Below, piece by piece: positions 17,078 to 25,886 of a stretch of 64,000 nt of DNA. Each line of letters starts with the position of its first letter. The first letter of the stretch is position 1. The stretch covers positions 1 to 64,000 of the forward strand of contig DAHUYF010000140.1 of the NCBI GenBank assembly GCA_027315365.1, in the 5' to 3' direction. A model generated the notes under the pieces. It was not told where the DNA came from, searched no databases, and worked only from the letters and a program-made list of their open reading frames with translations. Source of the DNA: Rhodospirillales bacterium. GTDB lineage: Bacteria; Pseudomonadota; Alphaproteobacteria; ATCC43930; CGMCC-115725. Position numbers and translations under genes: made by a program.

Positions 17078-19420
17078 ATGACACCGAACCCCGTCGCCGC
17101 GATCCCGCCGGCCCGCCGCCGCTGCCGTCGTGCGGCGGCGATCGCCTGGCTGGCGATGCTGGCGACCGGCGTCGTTGCCGCCTGCGGCACGCCCGGCGGC
17201 GGCAATCATCCGACGATGCCGCGAAGCGAAGCGACGGCGATGCCGCCGGCCGCTGCCACGCCGCTGCCGCCTGCATCGCCCCCGCCGGCAACGGCTTTGC
17301 CGCGCGCGGCGACGCCGCTGATCATCCCCGGCAACGGCACGCTGGTCGCGGCGCAGGCCGAGGCGCCGCCCGGCGCCGCGGCAGCGGCGGGCGACGTCAC
17401 GCTCAACTTCGTCGATACCGACGTGCGCGAGGTGCTGCGCGCCGTGCTGGGCGGCGTGCTGCATCTCAATTACGCCATCGACTCCAAGGTGCAGGCGACG
17501 CTCACGCTGCAGACCAGCCGGCCGCTGCAGCGCGATGAGGTGCTGCCGACGCTGCAAGCGGCGCTGCGCGCCAGCGGCCTGGCACTGGTCGAGAATGCCG
17601 GCGTCTATCACGTCATGCCGGTCGAGGACGCGGCGCGCAGTGGCGCGGCTGCCCTCGTCCTCGGCGAGGGAGCGGCGAAGCCGCCGGCCGCGAACACCAG
17701 CTACAACGTGCAGATCTTCCCGCTGAAATACGTCTCCGCCGAGGACATGCGCAAGACGATCGAGCCGCTGCTGCCCAAGGGGGCGATCATGGAGGTGGAT
17801 GCGGCGCGCAATCTGGTGATCCTGTCGGGCGGCAGCCAAGACCTGTCCAGCGCGGTCGATCTGCTGCGCAGCTTCGACGTCGACTGGCTCAAGGGCATGT
17901 CCTTCGGCATCTTTCCGCTGCAGGTCAGCACGCCCGGCGACGTCGCGCGCGAGCTCAACATGATTTTCGGCGCCGGCGGCAGCGTGCCGCTGGCCGGCGT
18001 GCTGCGCTTCGCGCCGCTCGAGCGGATGAATGCCATCCTCGCCGTGTCGCCGCAGCGCGCCTATCTCGACGAGGCGCGCAAATGGGTCGAGCGGCTCGAC
18101 AAGGGCGCCGACGAGGATACGCCGCGCCTCTTCGAGTATCACGTGCAGAACAGCCGCGCCGCCGACGTCGCCAAGGTGCTGTCGCAGCTCTTCTCCACCG
18201 GCTCGGTGCAGACGGTCGAGCCGCAGACGGCACCGGACAAGGCCTTCACCAGCGCCGTGCAGGCCGGGCAGTCGGCGCTGTCGGCATCGGGGAGCGGCGG
18301 CGCGATGCCTGGGCTCTCGGCCTCGCCGCTCGCGCCGGCACCCGGCGGCGCGCCGGCCGCACCGCCGCCGGGTGCCGGCGGATCGGCATCTCCCTCCCCG
18401 TCCACTTCGCCGACGCCTTCGCCGGGTTCCGACAGTCAGAGCCAGCCACGGCCGCAATCGCCGGGGCTGGCTGCGGCGCTGGGCAGCGCGCTGGGCGCCG
18501 CGGGCGGCGGCGAGCCGTTCCGCCTGCCGCAGGTGCGCATCGTCGCCGACGAGAAGAACAACACGCTGGTGATCTTCGCCCGGCCGCGCGAATACCGGAT
18601 GATCGAGGACGCGCTCAAGCGGCTCGACGTGGTGCCGCTGCAGGTGCTGATCGAGGCGACCATCGCCGAGGTGACGCTCAACGACGATCTGAGCTACGGC
18701 ACGCAATGGTTCTTCCACAAGGCCAGCAACACCGCGACCCTCACGCAGGGGACGACGGGCGGGGTGCCGGGACAGGTCTTTCCCGGCTTCAACTACGCCT
18801 TCCTGACCGGCCCCGCCAATGTCGTGCTGAGCGCGCTTGCCGCGGTGACCGACGTCAACGTCGTCTCCGCGCCGCAGCTCCTGGTGCTCGACCATCACGT
18901 CGCAACGCTGCAGGTCGGCGACGAGGTGCCGGTGCCCACGGCGCAGATTCAGAGCACCATCACCACCGGCGCACCGCTGGTCAACACCATCCAGTACGTC
19001 AATACCGGCGTCATCCTCACCGTCTCGCCGCGGGTCAACGTCAACGGCGTCATCACCCTCGACATCTCGCAGCAGGTAAGCAACGTCTCGACCACGGCGG
19101 CCGCCTCCGCCCTCAATGCGCCGACGATCAGCCAGCGGCTGGTCGACACTTCGGTGACTGTGCTCGACGGACAGACGGTGGCGCTGGGCGGCCTCATCAC
19201 CGAGACGCGCACGGTGAGCAATACCGGCGTACCGGTGTTGATGGACCTGCCGTACCTGGGCAGCCTGTTCGGCACCAAGCAGGACCAGAAGGCGCGCACC
19301 GAACTCCTGGTCCTGCTATCGCCGCGCGTGGTGCACGACGCGGCCGAGGCGCGCGCCATCACCGAGGAGCTGCGCAGCCGCCTGCACACCATCGCACCTG
19401 ATATCGGGCGCCGCCCGTGA
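17078..19420 (+). CDS. gspD: Type II secretion system secretin GspD
   Basis: A 780-residue outer-membrane secretin forming the gated channel of the type II system. The N-terminus is a lipoprotein signal with Cys36 after VVAA, so the protein may be lipidated and reach the membrane without a separate pilotin. An N0-type domain (about 75-150) and N-domains follow (for example YNVQIFPLKYVSAEDM, FGIFPLQVSTPGDVAREL). Residues about 400-465 form a long Ala/Pro/Ser/Gly linker. The secretin core then has VLIEATIAEVTLNDDLSYG, QLLVLDHHVATLQVGDEVPVPT and the signature VPVLMDLPYLGSLFG (about 715-730). Its stop overlaps the gspK start by one base (TGATG). Confidence 0.95.
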   Translation: MTPNPVAAIPPARRRCRRAAAIAWLAMLATGVVAACGTPGGGNHPTMPRSEATAMPPAAATPLPPASPPPATALPRAATPLIIPGNGTLVAAQAEAPPGAAAAAGDVTLNFVDTDVREVLRAVLGGVLHLNYAIDSKVQATLTLQTSRPLQRDEVLPTLQAALRASGLALVENAGVYHVMPVEDAARSGAAALVLGEGAAKPPAANTSYNVQIFPLKYVSAEDMRKTIEPLLPKGAIMEVDAARNLVILSGGSQDLSSAVDLLRSFDVDWLKGMSFGIFPLQVSTPGDVARELNMIFGAGGSVPLAGVLRFAPLERMNAILAVSPQRAYLDEARKWVERLDKGADEDTPRLFEYHVQNSRAADVAKVLSQLFSTGSVQTVEPQTAPDKAFTSAVQAGQSALSASGSGGAMPGLSASPLAPAPGGAPAAPPPGAGGSASPSPSTSPTPSPGSDSQSQPRPQSPGLAAALGSALGAAGGGEPFRLPQVRIVADEKNNTLVIFARPREYRMIEDALKRLDVVPLQVLIEATIAEVTLNDDLSYGTQWFFHKASNTATLTQGTTGGVPGQVFPGFNYAFLTGPANVVLSALAAVTDVNVVSAPQLLVLDHHVATLQVGDEVPVPTAQIQSTITTGAPLVNTIQYVNTGVILTVSPRVNVNGVITLDISQQVSNVSTTAAASALNAPTISQRLVDTSVTVLDGQTVALGGLITETRTVSNTGVPVLMDLPYLGSLFGTKQDQKARTELLVLLSPRVVHDAAEARAITEELRSRLHTIAPDIGRRP

Positions 19421-20322
19421 TGGGCCGCGGCGAGCGCGGCTTCGCGCTGCTGCTGGTCATCTGGGTGCTGGCGATCCTCTCGGTGCTGGCGGCCGGGTTC
19501 GCCGCCGGCACGCGCAGCCAGACGCGGCTGGCGCGCAATCTGCTGGATGCCGCCCGCGCCCGCGCGCTGGCCGAGGCAGGGATCGCCCGCGCCGCCTCGG
19601 CGCTGCTGCAGACCGACCCGCGGGCGCGCTGGCGCGCCGACGGCACGCCTTATCCGATGCGGTTCGCCGGCGGCGACATCCGCATCCGCATCGAGGACGA
19701 GGACGGCAAGATCGACCTCAATCTCGGTCCGACGGAGCTGCTGGCGGGGCTGTGTGGCGAGCTCGGCATCGACGACGCCACCTGCGCCGCGCTGGTCGAG
19801 GGCGTGGCCGAGCGCCGCCGCGCCGCGGCGCCGCCCGAGTCTCCCGATCCTCAGGGGCTGCGCATCGGCGGACCGCCGCCGCCGCCGCCCGATCGCCAAG
19901 CGGCCGCCTTCACCACCGTGGAGGAGTTGCGGCAGATCCCGGCGGTCGACGCCGCGACCTTCGCCCGGCTGCGCCCCTTCATCACCGTCTACGGACAGAA
20001 CGCGCGCATCGACCCGGCGGTGGCGCCGCGCGAGGTGCTGCTGGCCATCCCGGGCGTCGACACCGGCGCGGTCGAGCGGCTGCTGGCGACGCGCGGCGGC
20101 GCCGGCTCCGCGCTCGCCGCGCCGCCGACGCTCGCCGGCGCCGATGCCTATATCGCGCCGGGCCAGATGCACGCCGCCACCATCATCGCCGAGGCGCGCA
20201 TCCCGGACGGCGCCGCCTTCACGCGGCGCAGCGTCATCGCGCTCACCGGCCAGCCGCTCGCCCCGGTCCAGGTGCTGGAGTGGCGGCAGGAGCTCGACGC
20301 CGGCGACGCGCCGGCGCGTTAG
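19420..20322 (+). CDS. gspK: Type II secretion minor pseudopilin GspK
   Basis: A 300-residue minor pseudopilin that caps the pseudopilus tip with GspI and GspJ. The prepilin cleavage site is RG-FALLLVIWVLAILSVLAAGF. Position +5 is Leu where other pseudopilins have Glu, as is usual for GspK. The large soluble domain has DEDGKIDLNLGPTELLAGLC, the family's calcium/insert region, and two helix-hairpin-like segments (TTVEELRQIPAVDAATFARL and APREVLLAIPGVDTGAV). The ATG at 19420 overlaps the gspD stop; a GTG one codon earlier is also possible. Gene order D-K on the plus strand, separated from the rest, is uncommon. Confidence 0.92.
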   Translation: MGRGERGFALLLVIWVLAILSVLAAGFAAGTRSQTRLARNLLDAARARALAEAGIARAASALLQTDPRARWRADGTPYPMRFAGGDIRIRIEDEDGKIDLNLGPTELLAGLCGELGIDDATCAALVEGVAERRRAAAPPESPDPQGLRIGGPPPPPPDRQAAAFTTVEELRQIPAVDAATFARLRPFITVYGQNARIDPAVAPREVLLAIPGVDTGAVERLLATRGGAGSALAAPPTLAGADAYIAPGQMHAATIIAEARIPDGAAFTRRSVIALTGQPLAPVQVLEWRQELDAGDAPAR

Positions 20323-20346
20323 CATCGCGCCGCCGCTTGGGCGATC

Positions 20347-20922
20347 TCATCCGCGCGGCGGCGGCGGGCGCTTCGTGCCGGAGCCGGCGGCGCGGTCCCT
20401 GAGCCTCAGCTCGACCTCGCTCGCGCCGTGCTGCAGCGTGATGCGGTCGGGCAGGATCGACAGCAGGGTCCAGCCCTCGACCGCCTGCCCCTCCTTGAGG
20501 CGCGCGATCTCGACGGGATGGCCGTGCTGGATCAGCACCGCCTTGTCGTCGGGAGCGAGGACGATGCCGAGCAGCACGAAGCTGCCGGACTTGCCGAGCA
20601 GATCCTGGCCGACCTCAGGCGGCGGCGGCTGGCGGCTCGCCGAGAAGAGCGGGCGCTGCATCACCTCGGCATAGGCGGCGAGCGCCGGCAGCTTGACGGC
20701 GGCCGGCGGCGCCGGCGGCGCAGCACGCGATGGCGCGGCGGCGGGCGGTGCCGGCGGCATCGCCTCCCCGGCGTCGGCAAGCTCGAGCGCGACGAGCGCG
20801 GCCAGCATGCCGCACAGGAGCGCCGGCAGCAGCACCGTCGCGTGCCGGCCGGTGAGAGCCGAGGCGGCGCCGGCGCCAAATCCGCGAAGAGCAGCGCGCC
20901 GGCCCGCTGCAGCCTGCCTCAT
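20347..20922 (-). CDS. gspC: Type II secretion inner-membrane protein GspC-like
   Basis: A 191-residue protein with one transmembrane helix (about 28-50, TVLLPALLCGMLAALVALEL), a Pro/Ala-rich periplasmic linker and a C-terminal homology-region-like domain (AEVMQRPLFSASRQPPPP, then GSFVLLGIVLAPDDKAVLIQHG and GQAVEGWTLLSILPDRITLQ). This is the GspC layout; GspC links the inner-membrane platform to the secretin N0 domain. It lacks a C-terminal PDZ or coiled-coil module, ending soon after the HR domain in GTKRPPPPRG. It is the last gene of the minus-strand gsp operon, overlapping gspM by ATGA, and converges on gspK 24 nt away. Confidence 0.82.
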   Translation of the reverse strand: MRQAAAGRRAALRGFGAGAASALTGRHATVLLPALLCGMLAALVALELADAGEAMPPAPPAAAPSRAAPPAPPAAVKLPALAAYAEVMQRPLFSASRQPPPPEVGQDLLGKSGSFVLLGIVLAPDDKAVLIQHGHPVEIARLKEGQAVEGWTLLSILPDRITLQHGASEVELRLRDRAAGSGTKRPPPPRG

Positions 20923-21548
20923 CGCGCCACCGCCGACGGCTCGCGCGACGCCACCGCCTCGCGCGCCGGCGGCTTGCCGCCGCGCATATAGCCGTAGACG
21001 TCGAAGCGGACGTCGAGCGGTGGGTCGGGGTTGGCGCGCTCGCGGTGCCGGTCGCCGCCGACATGGGCGCGCAAGTCGACATTGTCGACGAACAGCAGCG
21101 GCGAGGCGGTCTCGATGCCATAGAGCACGCGCTGCGCCGCGGCGGTATCGAGCGTCATCTGCACGCGCAGCGCGATCCGCCGGTATTTCCCCTCCTCCTG
21201 CACCGGCAGCACCTGCGTGCTCTTGAGCTCGCCCTGCGCGGCTTCGACCAGCGCCTTGAGCCGATTCTGGATCTGCGCCGCGACCAGCGCCTCGTTGGTG
21301 CCTTGCAGAAAGCCCTCCGACGCGGCCTGACGCCGGCGCAGCGCCGCGAGCTCGGCGCGCCGCCGCGGCAATTCGGCCGCGACGCGGCGGAAGCGGGCGA
21401 GCGCCGCCGCGTCGTCGGCGATCGACCGGCGCGTCGCCTGATAGTCGTCGAGCAGCGGCTGCAGCGCGGCAAGATGGACGAGCCCGATGGCGCCGAGCAG
21501 GATCAACACGGCAAGCACCCGGGTCGCCGCTGGCGGCAGCGTCCTCAT
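20919..21548 (-). CDS. gspM: Type II secretion protein GspM (subtype b)
   Basis: A 209-residue bitopic membrane protein with a single N-terminal helix (about 10-28, VLAVLILLGAIGLVHLAAL). A coiled-coil-prone region (RRSIADDAAALARFRRVAAELPRRRAELAALRRRQ, residues 40-75) and a ferredoxin-like periplasmic domain (RIALRVQMTLDTAAAQRVLYGIE, SPLLFVDNVDLRAH) follow. This matches the T2SSM_b/PilO-like family that pairs with GspL in the inner-membrane platform. It overlaps gspL by ATGA upstream and gspC by ATGA downstream. Confidence 0.85.
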   Translation of the reverse strand: MRTLPPAATRVLAVLILLGAIGLVHLAALQPLLDDYQATRRSIADDAAALARFRRVAAELPRRRAELAALRRRQAASEGFLQGTNEALVAAQIQNRLKALVEAAQGELKSTQVLPVQEEGKYRRIALRVQMTLDTAAAQRVLYGIETASPLLFVDNVDLRAHVGGDRHRERANPDPPLDVRFDVYGYMRGGKPPAREAVASREPSAVAR

Positions 21549-22726
21549 GGAGCGCCCCGCGGCAGCAGGCGCGCCGCGATGTTGAACTGCTCGCGCTGTA
21601 CCCGCTGGTCCTGCACGACCGGCGAGCGGAAGGCGGCGTTGGCGAAGCGCTGCGACTGATCGACCAGGCCGAGCACGCCCGAGGCCGACGCGGCGTAGCC
21701 GGTCAGGCGCACCTCGCCGCCGGCGATTTCAAGCTCGCTGAGCCAGGTGTCGTCGGGCAGGAGATGGGTGAGGGTGAAGAGAATCTCGGAGGCCGACGGC
21801 GCCTGGCGCTTGCGCGCGTCGAGAAAGCCGCCCTCCTGGATCTCAGCGTCGATCTGCTGCTGCAGCCGCAGGCTCTCCGCCGCCGCCTGCCGGTTCTCGG
21901 CGAGCGCCGCGGCCAGCGCGGCCGCGCCCAGATGCGCCTGCAGCAGCGGGATCAGCAGCGCCGTGCCGGCGAGCAGCGCCGCCAGCAGCCCGAGCCCGGC
22001 CGGCACGACGCGCGGCAGCCGGCCGGCCAGGCGCCGCGTCGCGGCCGGCAGCAGGTTGCCGGAAGGCGGTTCGCTCGCGACCTCGACGCGATCGGGGGCG
22101 AGGCCGAGGCGCCGAGCCGCCGCCATCGCCTCGTCGACCAGACGGCGCGGCACCACCGTCAACTGCACCGCCAGACGCTTCCCCGCCACGTCCCGGCGCA
22201 GCACGCGCTGGCTGCAATAGACCTCGCCGGCCTTGAACGGCGTGCGCCGATCGAGTTCGAAGCCCACGACCTCGGCGAGATTGGCCTCGGCGGCCAATGG
22301 CAGACTGATCTCGGTGCCGAGCGCCGAGTCTGCCGGCAGCGACACCGCGGCCGGACAGCGCCTGAGGCGCGCCGGCAGCGCCGCCAGCGCGGCGCGCGCA
22401 GCCTCCTGCCGCGCCGGATCGAGATCGACCCGCGCCAGCGTCTCCACCCGGCCGCCGCCGCGATGGACGAGTTCGGCGCCGCCCTCGCCCAGCACCAGCA
22501 CCAGCCGCCCGCGCCGGCCGGCCAGTCCCTGGCGCCAGCGCGCCGGCACCAACGCCGCGATCTCGCCGCTCCACCAGCGCCAGGCGGCCAGCAGCGAAGG
22601 CAACAGAGCCGTGGGAGAAAAATGCATCGCGAGCGGACGCTGCCGAAGATGACCGGGCTCAGAATGGCCGATCCGCATGACGGAACGGTGTTGGTTCGAT
22701 GACAGATCGGCGCCGGCAACGGTCAC
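21545..22726 (-). CDS. gspL: Type II secretion protein GspL (PilM/PilN-like)
   Basis: A cytoplasmic actin-like domain followed by a membrane helix and a PilN-type periplasmic domain. Key stretches are GRLVLVLGEGGAELVHRG, SLPLAAEANLAEVVGFELDRRTPFKAGEVY, the helix VPAGLGLLAALLAGTALLIPLL (about residues 255-278) and ASEILFTLTHLLPDDTWLSELEIAGGEVRLTGYA. GspL couples the GspE ATPase to GspM. The start is uncertain. A GTG at 22726 overlaps the gspJ stop as GTGA, exactly like its operon neighbours. ATG codons at 22678 and 22627 (MHFSPTALL) are alternatives with no better ribosome-binding site. Confidence 0.85.
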   Translation of the reverse strand: MTVAGADLSSNQHRSVMRIGHSEPGHLRQRPLAMHFSPTALLPSLLAAWRWWSGEIAALVPARWRQGLAGRRGRLVLVLGEGGAELVHRGGGRVETLARVDLDPARQEAARAALAALPARLRRCPAAVSLPADSALGTEISLPLAAEANLAEVVGFELDRRTPFKAGEVYCSQRVLRRDVAGKRLAVQLTVVPRRLVDEAMAAARRLGLAPDRVEVASEPPSGNLLPAATRRLAGRLPRVVPAGLGLLAALLAGTALLIPLLQAHLGAAALAAALAENRQAAAESLRLQQQIDAEIQEGGFLDARKRQAPSASEILFTLTHLLPDDTWLSELEIAGGEVRLTGYAASASGVLGLVDQSQRFANAAFRSPVVQDQRVQREQFNIAARLLPRGAP

Positions 22727-23355
22727 GGCGCGCGCCAGGGCGGCGGCGCAGCGCGCAGCGCGATGAGCAGCGCCGGCGCCTGTCGGCCATCGGCGAAGCC
22801 GATCCGCAGGCGCATCAGCGCGGGCAGCACGGCCGCATCCTGCCAGCGATCGTGCCAAGCCGGGGCATCGCCCTCGGCGAGCGCGCCGAAATAGGCGAAA
22901 TCGACCGACGACACCCGATCCAGCAGCACCGAGCGCAGCGCGGCGCCCGCCTCGCCGCCGTCGCTGCGCACCAGGCGACCGGTCAACACCAGGCGGCCAC
23001 CGCCGGGGCCGTGCTCGAGGGCGAGGCGCAGCACGTGCCAGCCCCCCGCCGCCAGCGGCGCCGGCGGCGACGCGACGAATTCGACGCTGCCGCCGTCGCC
23101 CGCGAAGGCGACCACCTTGCCGCCGTCGCCGGTGGTCTTTTCGAGCGCCTGCGCATCGGCGATCTCGTTGCGCAGGAAGCCCGAGGCGGCGGCGATCTCG
23201 GCCGACCGATCGAGCCGCGCCGTTCCCGCCTGGGTCGCGCGCATGCCGAAGCGCAACCCGCCGAACAGCGCCACCGACAGCAGCGCGAACAGCGTCACCG
23301 CCACCAGCAGCTCGAGCAGCGTGAAGCCTGCCGAGCGCGCCGCCGGACCGGTCAT
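22723..23355 (-). CDS. gspJ: Type II secretion minor pseudopilin GspJ
   Basis: A 210-residue minor pseudopilin with prepilin site AG-FTLLELLVAVTLFALLSVALFGGL, including the conserved Glu at +5. The soluble domain follows the GspJ pattern: a long helix (RLDRSAEIAAASGFLRNEIADA), beta-rich FVASPP..LAAGGWHVLRLALEHG, and RVSSVDFAYFGAL where GspJ proteins usually have a V..L...YF. segment. It forms the tip complex with GspI and GspK. Its start overlaps gspI (ATGA), and its stop overlaps the preferred gspL start (GTGA). Confidence 0.9.
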   Translation of the reverse strand: MTGPAARSAGFTLLELLVAVTLFALLSVALFGGLRFGMRATQAGTARLDRSAEIAAASGFLRNEIADAQALEKTTGDGGKVVAFAGDGGSVEFVASPPAPLAAGGWHVLRLALEHGPGGGRLVLTGRLVRSDGGEAGAALRSVLLDRVSSVDFAYFGALAEGDAPAWHDRWQDAAVLPALMRLRIGFADGRQAPALLIALRAAPPPWRAP

Positions 23356-23783
23356 TGCGGCGGCCCCAGGCGCAAGGTGCTGAGGGTCAGCGCGCGCCCC
23401 CGCCGCCCTTCCCGCCAGGAAACGGTGGCGCCGATGCGATAGAGCACGAGATACTGGCCCGCCTCGGCGTCGTCTGTCGGCCGATAACGCTCGACCGTGG
23501 CATGAATGCGGAAGGGGCCGTCGACCAGCTCCGCGCTCTCGCCCTCGACCAGCGGCGACACCACGCCCACCGCGTCGAGCGTCGACTCCGCCAGGATCGT
23601 CGCCCGCGTATAGAGTTCGGAGCGCTCGCCGGCGCCGAGGCTCAGGGCGAGGATGCGCAACAGCGCCACCAGCAGCAGCGCCGCGATGGCGAACGCCACC
23701 AGCACCTCGATGAGCGTGAAGCCGCGCTCAGCGTTCGGCAGGGTCGAGGGCGACCCGGCCGGTAAGCCAATCCACCGTGACAT
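23352..23783 (-). CDS. gspI: Type II secretion minor pseudopilin GspI
   Basis: A 143-residue minor pseudopilin: a 21-residue leader, then RG-FTLIEVLVAFAIAALLLVALL with Glu at +5, followed by ERSELYTRATILAESTLDAVG, which fits the GspI A.....A..LAE..L.. helix. The leader is longer than usual because the only usable ATG lies inside the 3' end of gspH, giving a 56-nt overlap. No later ATG, GTG or TTG precedes the prepilin cleavage site. GspI initiates tip assembly with GspJ and GspK. Confidence 0.88.
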   Translation of the reverse strand: MSRWIGLPAGSPSTLPNAERGFTLIEVLVAFAIAALLLVALLRILALSLGAGERSELYTRATILAESTLDAVGVVSPLVEGESAELVDGPFRIHATVERYRPTDDAEAGQYLVLYRIGATVSWREGRRGRALTLSTLRLGPPQ

Positions 23784-24171
23784 CGGTCCGTCTTTCGCCG
23801 CTGAGCAGGGTCAGCCGTCCGCCGGTGGAACTGCCATCGGCAAAGAAGCGGATGGCGCCGCTGGGCGCCGCATGCGCTTCGTCGCCGGCGGCGAGCGCAA
23901 GGCCAAGGCTCGGCGGCAGCGAGCGCGCCTGGCCGCCGCCGGCGCGGAAGCGATGGGCAGCGTCGAGGGTGAAGCTCGCGCTGCGACCGTCGCGGATCGC
24001 GAGGCTGCGCGTCTCCCGCAGCGCCGCCGCCAGTTCGCGGGCGGCGGCGTCGAGCTCGGCTCGCCCCTGGCTGCCGGCGAGCAGCGGCGGCATCACCGCC
24101 ATCACCAGCGCCAGGATCGCCAGCACCACCAGCATCTCCACCAGCGTGAAGCCGGCGCGCGTCGGCGTCAC
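23728..24171 (-). CDS. gspH: Type II secretion minor pseudopilin GspH
   Basis: A 147-residue pseudopilin starting at a GTG that overlaps the gspG stop (GTGA). The short leader VTPTRAG is followed by FTLVEMLVVLAILALVMAVMPPLL with Glu at +5. AARELAAALRETRSLAIRDGRSASFTLDAAHR then follows, the GspH/FimT soluble-domain opening (a long helix, then a beta strand after a R...A...). The alternative upstream ATG lies inside gspG and would add about 39 unrelated residues. GspH joins the tip complex to the GspG shaft. Confidence 0.88.
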   Translation of the reverse strand: MTPTRAGFTLVEMLVVLAILALVMAVMPPLLAGSQGRAELDAAARELAAALRETRSLAIRDGRSASFTLDAAHRFRAGGGQARSLPPSLGLALAAGDEAHAAPSGAIRFFADGSSTGGRLTLLSGERRTDVTVDWLTGRVALDPAER

Positions 24172-24656
24172 CAATTGGCGACGTCCTGGTTCTCGCCGCT
24201 GCCGCCCGGGGCATTGTCGGCACCGAGCGTGTAGAGATCGTACTCGCCATGCTCGCCCGGCGAGCGATAGATGTAGGGGCGGCCCCATGGATCGAGCGGC
24301 GCCTTGCGCTGCTTCAGGTAGGGGCCGCGCCAGAGATCGGCGCCCGGCGGCGCCTCGACCAGCGCCAGCAGGCCTTCCTCCTGCGTCGGGTAGTGCTGCA
24401 TGTCGAGGCGGTAGAGATCGAGCGCATTGCCCAGCGTCTGGATCTCGATACGCGCGGTGTCGGTCTTGGCGCGGCCGAGATATTTCAGGACCTGCGGCGT
24501 CACCAGCGCCACGATCAGACCGAGTATGGCCAGCACCACCAGCAGCTCGACCAGGGTGAAACCCGCCGCCGCGGGGACCGAACGCGGCAAGCTCCTTTTG
24601 TCTGATCGCCGCAACGCGGAACGGGCGGAGAAATTCCTGCGGACCACCAGCACCAC
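24168..24656 (-). CDS. gspG: Type II secretion major pseudopilin GspG
   Basis: A 162-residue major pseudopilin that forms the shaft. The prepilin site AAG-FTLVELLVVLAILGLIVALVTPQVLKYLGRAKTDTAR is followed by QTLGNALDLYRLDMQHYPTQEEGL and DPWGRPYIYRSPGEHGEYDLYTLGAD, which are diagnostic for GspG and include the calcium-binding loop. The leader is 32 residues, longer than typical. Two adjacent GTG codons serve as start, preceded by GGAGGGA. A 12-nt gap separates it from gspF; its stop overlaps gspH. Confidence 0.94.
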   Translation of the reverse strand: MVLVVRRNFSARSALRRSDKRSLPRSVPAAAGFTLVELLVVLAILGLIVALVTPQVLKYLGRAKTDTARIEIQTLGNALDLYRLDMQHYPTQEEGLLALVEAPPGADLWRGPYLKQRKAPLDPWGRPYIYRSPGEHGEYDLYTLGADNAPGGSGENQDVANW

Positions 24657-24668
24657 CTCTTCCCTCCT

Positions 24669-25886
24669 TCAGACGGCAAGCTCGTAGACGCTCAGCACGG
24701 CGGTGAGGATGGAGCCGATGACCAGCGCCACGACGATGCCGAGCAGCACGGTGATCCCCGGCACCAGCAATGCCAGCAGGCGTTCGACGCTGCGGCCGAC
24801 CTCCTCGTCGAAGATCTCCGCCGTCTTGATCAGCATCTCCTCGAGCCGCGCCGTCTCCTCGCCGACACGGATGAGCTGGATGGCGAGCGCCGGCATCGCC
24901 TTGCTGCGCGACAGCGGCTCGGCAAGGCTCTTGCCCTCTTTGAGGCTGTCGGCGACTGCGCCGACCGCCTCGGCGATGACCGCGTTGCGCAGCGTCTCCT
25001 GCGTCACCGCCAGCGCCGGCAGCGGCGAGACGCCGTTCTTGAGCAGCGTCCCCAGCGTCCGGGCAAAGCGCGCGACCTCGGATTTGGCGATGAGGTCGCC
25101 GAGCAGCGGCAGGCGTAGTAGGCGCCGGTCCCAGCGCCGGCGCGCCTCGCGGCCGCGCAGCCGGTGCGCAAACAGCATGCCGGCCAGCGCGAGCGCCAGC
25201 ACCGGCGCCCAGCCATAGCTCTGCAAGAAGTCGCTGACCGCGAGCACCGCGCGGGCGGCAAAGGGCAGCGCCGTTCCGGCATCCTCGAAGAGCGGGCGAA
25301 AGCGCGGGATGACGAAGCCGAACAGCACGCCGACCGATCCCAGACCGGTGGCGAGCACGACCGCGGGATAGATCAGCGCCGAGACGACTTTCTGCCGCGC
25401 CGCCTCGGACTTCTCGAGGAACTCGGCAAGCTGGCGCAAGGTGGCGTCGAGCGAGGCGCCGGCCTCGCCGGCCCGGACCATGCCGACATAGAAGCGCGGG
25501 AACACCGAAGGCTGCGCCGCCAGCGCGTCGGCGAGCGCGGCGCCGCCGCGCACCTTGTCCAACACCGCGCCGAGACAGTCGCGCTCGGCCGCGCGCGCCG
25601 CCATGCCCTGCGCCAGCTCGAGAGCGCGGTCGAGCGACAGGCCGGCATGGAGCAAGGTGGCAAGCTGCTGCGTCACCAGCGGCAGGTTACGCAGCGCCCG
25701 CGCCCGGCCCGGCTTCCATTCCCAGGCGAGCAGCCGCGCCACGCCGCCGCGCGCCGCCTCGGCGCGGATCGGCACATGGCCGAGACGCTGCAGCCGCTCG
25801 ATCACCGCCGCCCTGGTCTCCGCCTCCATCTCGCCGGCGACCGGCTCGCCCGCGGCGGAGACCGCCTCGTAGCGAAAGCGCATCAT
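24669..25886 (-). CDS. gspF: Type II secretion inner-membrane platform protein GspF
   Basis: A 405-residue polytopic protein with two T2SSF domains. The start MMRFRYEAVSAAGEPVAGEMEAE is the classic FxYxAxxxxGxxxxGxxEA opener. LPLVTQQLATLLHAGLSLDRALEL opens domain 1, and VARFARTLGTLLKNGVSPLPALAV opens domain 2. Membrane helices lie near VSALIYPAVVLATGLGSVGVLFGFVIP, APVLALALAGMLFA and LLVPGITVLLGIVVALVIGSILTAVLSVY. The ATG at 25886 overlaps the gspE stop (ATGA). GspF anchors the assembly ATPase to the platform. Confidence 0.95.
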   Translation of the reverse strand: MMRFRYEAVSAAGEPVAGEMEAETRAAVIERLQRLGHVPIRAEAARGGVARLLAWEWKPGRARALRNLPLVTQQLATLLHAGLSLDRALELAQGMAARAAERDCLGAVLDKVRGGAALADALAAQPSVFPRFYVGMVRAGEAGASLDATLRQLAEFLEKSEAARQKVVSALIYPAVVLATGLGSVGVLFGFVIPRFRPLFEDAGTALPFAARAVLAVSDFLQSYGWAPVLALALAGMLFAHRLRGREARRRWDRRLLRLPLLGDLIAKSEVARFARTLGTLLKNGVSPLPALAVTQETLRNAVIAEAVGAVADSLKEGKSLAEPLSRSKAMPALAIQLIRVGEETARLEEMLIKTAEIFDEEVGRSVERLLALLVPGITVLLGIVVALVIGSILTAVLSVYELAV

